Positions 43,601 to 52,900 of a DNA stretch of 64,000 bases are shown piece after piece (the first letter of the stretch is position 1; the number at the start of each line of letters is the position of its first letter). The position numbers were made by a program, and so were the translations under genes. The DNA lies in assembly GCF_963082655.1 (NCBI RefSeq), contig NC_081555.1, positions 26,780,776 through 26,844,775 on the forward strand. Direction: 5' to 3'. Below the pieces are notes generated by a model. It did not search any database and was not told the origin of the DNA. It worked only from the letters and a program-made list of their open reading frames with translations. This DNA comes from Stomoxys calcitrans. Taxonomy: Eukaryota; Arthropoda; Insecta; Diptera; Muscidae.

Positions 43601-45590
43601 TTTTGCATATGGTGTTCCGTTATGACTTCCAACAACTGTTCCAAGGTCGGTTCAAATCGGTCAATAGCTTGATATAGCTCCCATATAAACCGATCTCCCG
43701 ATTTGACTTCTTGAGCCCTTACAAGCCGCAATTTTTGTCCGATTTAGCTGAAATTGAGCATGTAGTGGTTTGTTATGGCTTTTCGTCGTATCCGAGCCGA
43801 TGGACAGCCATGACAATATACCGTGGATGAAGTTACGAAAGTCATCCGGGATGTCAAGTCATCCAAAGCGTTGTGCCCCGATGAAATCTCTACACTGATC
43901 TTAAAAATCTGGATCTACCTTGAGTCGAGTACCTTACAATTGTCCTCAACCGGCCTTTGAACACTCTTATATGACCCGATGTCTGGAAAATGGGCAGAGT
44001 AACACCTGAAAAGGACTCGAGCAAGGGGCAGTCGTACAGACCGATCACTATTTTCTCATCAGTAGACAAGACGCTTGAGAGACTATATCTGCCGCACCTC
44101 GTTGTTAGTATACCCAATCGCCGAGCATCAACATGAAATTCGAAGACTGAACAGCACAACAAAATAATGCGACTTGTATTATTTTATTTAAATCGGATAA
44201 GAATTACATTCTCTGGAGGGTGACGAAGTCAAATGGGGAGATGGGTTTGTATGGGAGCTATATGTGGCTATGGACACCGTTGTTCAGAGGCTAGCATGTT
44301 CACCTATGACGCTGAACGCCTATGTTCGAATCCTGTCGAGAACATAGGAAGAAAATTTCAGCGGTGGTTTTGCCCTCCTAATGTTGGCTGCCTTTGTGAG
44401 GTACTATGCCATGCATAGAAGCCATGTAAAAACTTCTCCACAAAGAGGTGTCGCACTGCGGCACGTCCTACGGATTTGGCTAAAAAAAGAAGGCCCCTTA
44501 TCATTGAGCTTTAAACTTGAATCGGACAGCACTCATTGATATGTGATAAGTTTGTCCCTGTTTCTTAATGGAATGTTCATGGGCGAATTTGCATATAAGG
44601 TTACAGACCGATTCACATGGTACTTAGCATGGGAATTGGTAGTTATTACAGAAGTCTTGATGCACAATTTCAGTCCAATTTGGGGCTCAAGAAGTCAATT
44701 CCAATTAAAAGTATTCGGAGGCGAGAGCCACAGTTGTTTGGAAGATAGATCTTTCGACGGACGGACAGTAGGCCTGCAGACGGAGGTCAACGATAATTGG
44801 TAAGCAGACGGACGGACGGACAAACAATAGACAGACAGATGAATAAATCGGAGGCCACAGTAACACAGAGGTTAGCATGCCCGCCTATGACGCTGAACGC
44901 CTGGATTCGAATCCTGACATCAAACAAATGTTCAGCGGTTGTTATCCCCTCCTAATGCTTGCGACATTTTTTAAGTACTGTACCACTTGCTATGGCAGCC
45001 ATGTTAAACTTCTCCATAAAGAGGTGTCGCACTACGGCACGCCATTCGGACACGGCTATAAAAAGGAGGCCCCTTATCATTGAGCTTAAACTTGAATAGG
45101 ACAGCACACATTGATATGTTAGAAGTTTGGCCCTGTTCTTTAATGGGATGTTCATGAGCAAATTTGCATTTGCATGAATGCTTAAACTCACATTTGGACT
45201 TGAGCTATTTTGCATTTTACCACTTTATGGCTGACGTGTCAAGCTCTTATGTCTTAGTGATTTGATTAGGATCCTGGCAGCTAAGACTACTGCTTCCGTG
45301 GGAAAATTGGCGTAAGGAAGACTTTTCTTCACAATTTTGCAAGGCACAAGATTTTTTTTTCATAGAATTTATAAAAAATTATCTGTCTGCCCCGAAAGTG
45401 TTGACATTTCATTACCATAGTAATTTTTTCGTATTTTTTTTTATTTATTTGTTTTTTAATATAGCTTGCCGAAAATTCAATTTTGTATTGGATACTCACT
45501 TATTTTCTTAGGCAACTTATCGTTCTCTTCAAACCATTTTTGCAAATCATCAATGATCTTTTCTTGATCTGAGTCTCCAATAAACTCCAT
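34698..45590 (-). CDS. CRAL-TRIO (Sec14-like) lipid-transfer protein, copy B
   Basis: Paralogue of copy A; predicted lipid carrier with unknown ligand. Exons are 45500-45590, 42154-42313, 42005-42086, 38624-38932, 38363-38499 and 34698-34734, giving 271 aa. Exon 4 has one codon more than in the other copies. It starts MEFIGDSDQEKIIDDLQKWF, continues RLLLTRFYYCMFKDVEETKN and DMVLLPGMTPDN, has the core VRIKSIHIVNCPPYMNKI and MLVEEHGGQAGKISDYK, and ends REYLMDLDYWKV. One odd feature: the exon 3 acceptor is a weak AAAG, but the phase and length agree with both paralogues. Introns hold a Helitron, an expanded minisatellite and hAT-like DNA. It reads as intact. Confidence 0.92.
35640..36505 (+). 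repeat. Tandem array of about 125-bp GTAC-rich units
   Basis: About six diverged units, each with GGTACTAAAACGTACAAA, GATTGAGCTACA and a GTACCGGGCGACTAGAAG-type end. It is the core of the Helitron; related units are at 19330-19680. Confidence 0.8.
36508..37112 (+). repeat. Type-1 tandem-core repeat inside the Helitron
   Basis: Starts TTTATACCCACCATCATAGG and runs through tandem units to ATATAAACCGATT, where the Helitron tail resumes. Either captured by the Helitron or inserted into it. Confidence 0.65.
39835..41045. repeat. 1.2-kb purine-rich minisatellite (GGACGGACAGAA-type)
   Basis: Very many variants of GGACGGACAGAAGGATGGAC, units of 8-12 bp, nearly pure purine plus C on one strand. In ordinary family members the same spot is a run of only 15-40 bp. 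It contains no stop codon in several frames, which produces long spurious open frames (up to 280 residues of Ser/Pro/Phe/Leu). Confidence 0.95.
41075..41871. mobile_element. Non-autonomous hAT-like element with 8-bp target duplication
   Basis: Ends are TAGAGGTGTA and TACATCTCTA. Flanks are GCCAAGAT (41067-41074) and GGCAAGAT (41872-41879), an 8-bp duplication with one mismatch. The 797-bp interior has repeated TCGTGATTCGTGAG words and no coding sequence. It interrupts the type-1 repeat. Confidence 0.8.
42540..42836 (-). repeat. Type-1 tandem-core repeat fragment
   Basis: Reverse-oriented units (GTATGGGAGCTGTATCATG, ATTGCGCCCTCTAGAGGCTC) in copy B intron 1, cut off by a SINE fragment. Confidence 0.6.
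42840..42965 (+). mobile_element. SINE 3' fragment
   Basis: Starts at AAAAATTCTGCCCAAAGAGG and runs through TCATTGAGTTTAAAACTTGA and ACATAGATATGTG; the tRNA-like head is missing. Confidence 0.65.
43115..43790 (+). repeat. Type-1 tandem-core repeat element, 3'-truncated
   Basis: Starts TTTTTATGCCCATCACCATA, has the CCGTCCGTCCGTCTGTCG run, then two to three close units (GATATAGCTCCCATATAAAC). The ACTTGTT end is replaced by Jockey-like sequence. Confidence 0.75.
43823..44162 (+). mobile_element. Jockey-like RT N-terminal fragment
   Basis: The frame reads VDEVTKVIRDVKSSKALCPD, then TLILK, then PDVWKMGRV (after frameshifts) and YRPITIFSSVDKTLERLYLP. This is the conserved opening of Jockey-clade reverse transcriptase. 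It is cut before the catalytic motifs. Confidence 0.75.
44272..44600 (+). mobile_element. tRNA-derived SINE inserted in a type-1 repeat
   Basis: The head has GTTCGAATCC, the body GAGGTGTCGCACTGCGGCAC, the tail GTTCATGGGCGAATTTGCAT. Type-1 sequence continues on both sides (about 44165-44271 and 44610-44840). The flanks ATATGTGGCTATGGAC and ATATAAGGTTACAGAC share 11 of 16 bases and may be an eroded target duplication. Confidence 0.8.
44851..45172 (+). mobile_element. tRNA-derived SINE, near full length
   Basis: The head is GGCCACAGTAACACAGAGGT ... GATTCGAATCC, with the usual body and tail (GTTCATGAGCAAATTTGCAT). It follows a GGACGGACGGAC run at the end of a type-1 repeat, about 0.3 kb from copy B exon 1. 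Confidence 0.85.
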
Positions 45591-46229
45591 GTCTTTCTAA
45601 ATAAGAAGTGGTGTTTTTTTTTGTACTTTGACAACTTTACAACAAATTTAGGTCGGGTTTGTTTCACTACCATAATCTGACTGCCAACATTTTAGCTAAA
45701 TTATATGGAAAATGATATTCATTTTCCACAGGGAGTTAATCGATATCGTCTAATTATATTTGATGAGTTGCTGTTATTATTATTCACGCATGCATCAATC
45801 AGAGTTTTAATGTATGTACTTCGGTCGGTTACCTTTGTAAGGTGAGTGTTTTTGGAAATGTGAAATGAAACATCTCATGTGTTGCTAAATTGTTGTCAAA
45901 TTAGTTTTTTTTATTTTTATTTTGGGATGGTAAATAATGATTAGAAAATTTTATATGATATAGAATGTACCAGAATTTTTTATTCTATAGAAAACATTTA
46001 GTAAAAATTTTGTTTCTATAAAAAATTAAGTCAAAAATTAATTTTTGTAAAAAAATTTTTAAATGTTTAATTTTAATAGAAACTTTTTTCACAAATTTTA
46101 ATTCTATAAAAGTTGAGATTCCATTGCAGGATATTGTCCAGCTATAGACCATTTTGTTTCAATGCTTTCTATTCAAAGAATAGCACAGCAAAGAACTCTT
46201 TGAAGTAAGTCAAACTGTGTGATGTTGCT
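45591..46229. promoter_or_regulatory. Region upstream of CRAL-TRIO copy B
   Basis: Directly 5' of the copy B start codon; promoter and 5' UTR are expected here but no clear core element was found. It includes a dispersed TTCTATAGAAAA-type simple repeat at 45990-46110. Confidence 0.3.
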
Positions 46230-49200
46230 AAAAAGCATTTGACCAGCTACCCGTATAGCGATTTCTGATTCGCCATGAGGTTCAAAATTGGAGAGTCTCC
46301 ATGGAGCATTCCTTCTCAGACCATCGCTACATTAGGTTTAGAATGGCACGGCCAGCGCCGAATCCGATAAACTTCCGTAATAAGCTGAAATCCAAATGGA
46401 AAAAATTCGAAAGACTATTCAGAAAAAGACTTGGGCAAGAAAATTTAGATTGTTCAACCATAGAAGACATTGACGACAATGTCAACAGGATTGCGACTTC
46501 ACTAGTGGACTCTTTCGAAGATAGTTGTCCTCTTCGAGCAACGAAATCAGCCCAAGAAAACCCTGAATGATCGGGGAGATTCGCAATTTTGGGAAAGAGG
46601 TCCGCAGACTTTTTAACAGAGCACGTCGTAAAAAAGCGGAAGAGCAACGAAATCAGCCCAAAAAAATCCTGGATGACCGGGGAGATTCGCAATGTTGGGA
46701 AAGAGGTCCGCAGACTTTTTTAGCAGAGCACGTATTAAAAAAGCGTAAGTAAATGTATTGGGATGTGTATTACACACGGCTCAAGAAATACAATTAGATT
46801 ACTAGAGCGGCAAAACGTGCCTCCTGGAAGCTTTTCTGCGAACAGGTCGATAGCGTCAATGACGCCGCCAAGACAAAAAAGTTTTTCTCAAAAACCCATG
46901 TCCAAACTTAAACGTTAGTAGACGACATGGGAGCGAGAGCAGAGACAGTGAAGGACATGTTGAGGCTTTTAATGAAAACGTATTTTCCACAGGATAGGAC
47001 GGTACTCACGGAGACACCGGAATCTTGGAATAATGAGGTTGATCGAAGGCTTATCAGTTCAGAAGTTTATGGTCAAGGAAGCCTTGAGAAGCTTCAAACC
47101 ATTTAACTCACCCGGACCTGATAGAATATTTCCGGCATTGCTACAGAAAGATGCCGAATATCTGGCGCCTCATCTGACCTGTATTTTCACAGGGTGCCTA
47201 GGACTTGCATATACTCCGAAAGCCTGGCAGGAGGCATGGGTGGTGTTTATACCCAAGCCCGGCAAGGAAAGTTATGCGACACCAAAGGCCTGCAGACCTT
47301 ACGTCCTTTCTACTCAAAACCATGGAACGTATTGTGGACACCATGATAAAGAGTAGGACATCCAGCGAATTGCTCAAATACAAACAGCATACCTATGTCG
47401 AGGGAAGGTCGGTGGAGACTGCCCTGCACGAGGTTGTGCATAAAACAGAAGAATTCTTCTATTGCCAAGACTTACACATTGGCGGTATGCATTGACATCG
47501 AGGGGGCTTTTAACAATGTGCGGACCGACACTTTGATCCAATCTTTAGACCAGTACCGGGTGGACCGGGTGCTTAGACTCTAGATAAACCATATGCTAAG
47601 GAATAGGTGGATAAATTGTGTGTCCCATGGTATAAATATAAGGGAGAAAGTTGCACAAGGCACGCCACACGGGGGCATTTTATCGCCACTTCTATGGGTG
47701 ACCACCATAAATGACCTATTACAGATCCTGATTGAGGGGGGATTTGAACCCGTCTTCTAAGCAGACGATGTTATAATACTTCTAAGGGGTAAGGATCTGA
47801 ATCAGCTTAGCAGAAGGACCGAACGGGTCTTACATATCGCATATGACTGGGCTAGACCCAGGGGTCTCAAGGTTATCCCAGAGTGCCTGTTCACCAGGAA
47901 GACGAAGGTGGGCCAATTTGACGCACCACGTTTCCTCAATAAAACGATTTCGATAACTGACAAGGTCAAATACTTAGGTGTGATGTCGAACAGGAAACTG
48001 AATTTGAAGGGTCACATTCAGGAGCGTACTGAGAAGGCTCTCTGATGTTGGGCACTATGTAGATGGGTCGTAGTCTCGAAATGGGGCCTGAATCCGAGGA
48101 TAGTCCACTGGCTCTACAGGAGCGTGATTAGACCAATACTTTCTTATACCTCAGTAGTTTGGTGGACTGCTATGGAGAAAAATGCAACGTTTGGACCATA
48201 CAACAAGTTCAGAGAACATGTTGTTTTGGCATAGGGGGTGCGATGAAGACCACTCCCACTTGGGCACTGGAGACTATTCTAGATATTCGACCCATTGACA
48301 AACAGATTAAATGTGAGGCAGCCACTGCTATGGGGCTTTAGGCGATGACAGAATAGATTGAGGATGGGAGCAGCTCATACCATCGCGGTATAATCGAAGC
48401 GAAGATAGGAAACCTGGAAGGAAGGGGAGGGATTCCCGATCGTATACCCGAGATGAACCTTGAAGTCGAGTGCTAGGCACTGCTGCTAGCGGCAGTCTTG
48501 GGTTGACGCAACCCTAGTATTGCCATCTGAAAAATCATGTTTCACGGATGGATCAAAGCTAGAGGACAGAATGGGCCTGTCGGTCTACATTGAGAACCCA
48601 GTGGCTGAGATCTGTTTTAGACTGCCTGACTATAATACGGCCCAGCAGGCGGAGATACGGGCGATCACGGAATGCATGAGGTGCTGTGGTTGTAACGCAA
48701 GGACGTCGAGTTTGAATATCTTTACGGACAATAAAATGGCCATAAGGGCAATAACAACTAGGACGGTAAAGTCACGAACAGTCTTACAGTGTAAGAAGGA
48801 GATTAGCGCCTTCTCTGAAGGTGGCAAAATCCGCATCGTTTGGGTGCCGGACCATAACGGAGTAAAGGGGAATTAAAGGGCAGATGATTTGGCGGTGAAG
48901 GCCAGAGGACTGCCGTTAATAAACATGGTTAACCCGAAGCCTTTCGGGTCGACGCAGTCCGAGTCAAGGGCGTGGGCGACGAATGCGCATGCAACACTGT
49001 GGAACAGCGAAACGGTCGGTCGGTAGGCGAAAATCCTATGGGGGAATCCAGATAGTGAGAGGACGAAGAAGGAGGCCAGTATAGCCTTCGGTATCATAAC
49101 GGGACACATAGGACTACGAGCGCACTTATGTAAAATCGGAGCGGCAAGTGATAGCATGTGGAAGATGATGAGACATTGAAGTATTTCCTTTGTCATTGCC

Positions 49201-49430
49201 TGGTTTTCGCGTCTAACAGATACCGGCACTTAGGTGGAGACACAATACCAGACATGAACCAACTTAGGGGAGTGGCATTGAAAACAATTAAGAATTTTGT
49301 AAGTAGCACGGAATTCCTAACTTAAAATTTTCTTTTTAGAGATTACTTTTTAGCTTTTAGAGCCGATTACTGGCTTAGGTGTATGTCCATAGTGGCATGT
49401 GGCAGATTAAGATCTGCACCCCCTTTTCAA
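46230..49430 (+). mobile_element. LOA-like non-LTR retrotransposon, 5'-truncated, dead
   Basis: The order is the end of the endonuclease (HSFSDHRYIRF, catalytic SDH), reverse transcriptase (FNSPGPDRIFPALLQK, KAWQEAWVVFIPKPGK, DIEGAFNNVRTDTLI as motif A, GTPHGGILSPLLW), then RNase H (CFTDGSKLEDR, QAEIRAITE, IFTDNKMAI, VWVPDHNGVKGN). The Tyr of YADD has become TAA (47758-47760), and the Glu after GN in RNase H is also TAA. A 106-bp tandem duplication is at 46541-46750. The 3' end reads GTATGTCCATAGTGGCATG to CAATCTAACCTAA. LOA (Lian/Bilbo-like) is inferred from RT type plus RNase H. It lies between copies B and C. Confidence 0.88.
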
Positions 49431-49439
49431 TCTAACCTA

Positions 49440-49986
49440 ATTATTTTTTAAAAAGTCGCTTAATTATTGTTAAATATTGCTTATCCGTTAAATATATTTG
49501 CTAAGTAAGTACACTTATCCTTTTCGAACTGTCCCAGAACCTATCCTACGGTTTTACAATGGTGGCAATTCGTCATCTCGAGCGACAAACCCTTATAAAA
49601 TAGGTTTTTTTCATTTTTTTTTTTCGACAAACCCTTATAAAAGTGATAGGTTTTTTTCATGTAAGGGGACGAGAGGACCTATCCCGTGACAGGTTTGGGT
49701 CCTGTCCCATTTCCCGTAGGGTTCTTTATGGGCCTGATGGCTTTGAATTACATGTTTCGAAGGAATGAAATAAAATATGGTTTCTTTAGAAAAAATATAA
49801 AAACTCGACATTATTCTTTTTAACTTTTAACCATTTGTTTTAATAACGAGAAACCATTTATATATAATTTTTATAAAATCATATGTCATCAACTTCATCA
49901 TCAACTATTTTAGCTAAACTACATAAATACTATTCAGGTCAAGCAATAGTGGGTATCACAAAATCCTTTTAACAGTGCCATAGTGC
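49440..49986. other. 3' flank of CRAL-TRIO copy C
   Basis: AT-rich sequence likely holding the 3' UTR of copy C. A CGACAAACCCTTATAAAA segment is directly duplicated at 49583 and 49625. Confidence 0.45.
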
Positions 49987-52900
49987 CTACCTCGACCAGT
50001 AATCGGGATCCATTAAATAGTCTCTGGAAAAGTTGAAAATATAAAAATTAGAAATATGTTAATGCTAATAAATGTTATTATCATACCTCTTTTCCATCAT
50101 AGTTGCAACGACTTTTTTCTTTAATTCTGGTATTGTGCCTGCATTACCGCCATATTCTTCTGGCAACATCTCTTTTGGTATGTGTTCATAGAGACCATCC
50201 AAGCCATCTGTGTGAAAATGCATCTGAAAGAGGAGAAAATTCTCTTAAGCTCTCAATAATGAGCAAGAAACGAATGAAAACAAGTAAAAGTGGAGTAAGT
50301 TCGGCTCGGACGCATCTAAAATATCCTCAACTTTGGATTTCATTTGAATGTTTTCGGATAATAATTGAGTTCTCTAGTGGCCCAAGAAGTCAAATCGGGA
50401 GATTGAGCACCGACCTGATAGGCAGCCATTAGGGTGTAATTATGCATGGGTCCGAACTCCGTAGAGCAGACCATAGGCCTACAATGAACCCCGCTTTGTA
50501 GCATAACAAACTTAACACGGATACCAATTCCCAAAGTATTGGGACATGTTCGCAGCCATTTTAATGTTTCTCTCGCTTTATGGGATATTTTATTGGGTTG
50601 TTGCAATCATTTTGCTGCATCCAAACAGAGTCCCCTCAAGAAGTCTTATGCCGACATCTCATGGCCTTTCTAACTCTTGCCGTACCAGATTGAAATACTC
50701 GGATTCGACCTTCTTAGCAAGACATGTATCAATTAGACTTCCATCTGCTTTGACCTTCCTGGTGTGGCTTTAGTAAAAACTTCTTTGAATTCTTTCTCTA
50801 TAGTCATAGAAAAAAATCTGCTGATAATAGCAATAGCGCTGTCGATTATCTGTTCATAGTTAAATTTTATGCTATTTGAGCAATAGTTACTGTTATACTA
50901 GCCGAAGATACAAGTTATCTACAGTTACGCCTGCCTGATTGGGGGGGAGGAATGTTCCATTTACAGAAAGCGCAAAATACCTGGGTGTTTTGCTGGAAAG
51001 GAAATTGAACTTCAAATCTAACATTTTGGAAAAGGCAGTTCTTGCCCTATACACCTGCAAGGGCGCCATTGGCAAAAGTTGGGGGTTTAAACAGCGCATC
51101 ATGTATTGGGTATATACTGCAGATGTCAGATCTATAATGCTATATGGTGTTGTGGTCTGGTGGACGGTGTTTTAAAAGTCCATCTTCTATTCAATAGTCA
51201 ACCGGATCCAAAGGTTGGTTTGTTTGTGCATCACAGTCGCACTGAGGACGACACCATCTTGCAATTAAGGAAGTGGTCGAATGGCTAAGATATAACGTCA
51301 TTACGACGATTGGCATAAATATCTTCTCAGACAGCCAGGCAGCCATTAAATCCCTGGAGAACGTATTTCTGATCACTAAAACCTCCCTCGTCTGTAGCAG
51401 ATCTTTCAACGAGATTGCTGAACAGTTCAATATTCACTATCTGGCCTAATCTAGACTTGAAGAGGTCTACCGCTTTGCTGTCTGCCACTGGCAAGAACAG
51501 ACGTCTCAGTCATTGTGTCCGTCATGACATCTCACTGTCTAATCGGAAAACATGCTGACAGACTGAAGGTTGCCAGTAACGACTTTTGACTATAGAACAC
51601 CTTCTGTGTGTGGCCCGCACTATCAGTCAGAAGGAGTTCCCATTTCTTTGACAACCTGTCTGATTAGCAGATGTGAACATTCGCAAATTGTTGGGCTTTT
51701 TAAAGCGATCTGGACGATTCGATGGTAAGAACTAGAAGGCATCTTCCTTCTTCTGTTCCAGTGGTATCACAATGGACAAAAAGGTCTAAGTGAGTCTGAT
51801 GGCGGATTGCCACGTAAACCTAAAATAACCTAACTGTTATACTAGGCACCTGATAGCCGAGTTAATAGCGTGCTCGGGCCACCATGGGCCTTGGTCTGTC
51901 GTTACTGTGGACTTAAAATTGACTAAGTGAGTCTATAAAGGACGGACATTCTTACCTAACTTATCCTACTGTTATACACCCAAAGCAAAATGTTTGCTAT
52001 TTTAGAATAGCAGAAGACTGCTAAAAAATCTGTTGTTTGCTGAAAATGTCTGCTGCTCCATTTATGATGGGTTTGTCACCATGTAAACTTAATATTTTTT
52101 TACAGATTTTGTGGTTAAAAAATCAAATATTTGCTAAAACAACGGTCAAATACCTGCTAACGCAGCAGTCATGGCTGCTTTCCCATTGTCAACAGAAAAT
52201 ACTGCTTATTTAGCTAATTTTAGAGCTTGGTATAAGCATCAGAGACACAGACCTGGTATAGTTCTTCAGATGTAAGAAGTGTTTTCATAAACAGGTCTTG
52301 GACAATATGAAGATGGTGGAAGGCAGAGAGGTGATCGAAGACAACCCGCTCTTTTCTGGACCTTCGGTATATATGACATTTATCTAGACTCAAAATAGGC
52401 AACTGACTCCGGGTTTGTGATAGAGGTTTTAACTTTTCAATATTAGATAGTTGACGATGCGCTGGACACTGATTGTTGTTGTTGTAGCGGTGTGTTGTGC
52501 GCTGAGGCGGCAGCCCTTGCTGATGGAGGACCCCATCGGTTCAATCCGGTAAGAGCAACCGTTTGCCATGGGAAAACGGACTGTTGGTGGGTTTGCCTAA
52601 GGGGATGAAGATCAGTTAGGGATTAACGAGCACCTTTTGTCCATCGCCTTGCTCTCGACTCTCTGGACTGCAGAGGCCTTAATTGGCTGACTGTAGGAAA
52701 TTCTCATCGATTAGAGTTTCTTTTGGCATACTTTATTGGCGCATAGTTTTTAAACCCATTTTTTTTACCCTTCACCATTGGATGGGGGTATACTTATTTC
52801 GTCATATCGTTTGTAACACACAAAATATTGATCTGAGATCCAACAAAGTATACATATTTTAGATCGTCTTGACATTTTATTCGGTTAAGCTATATCCCTC

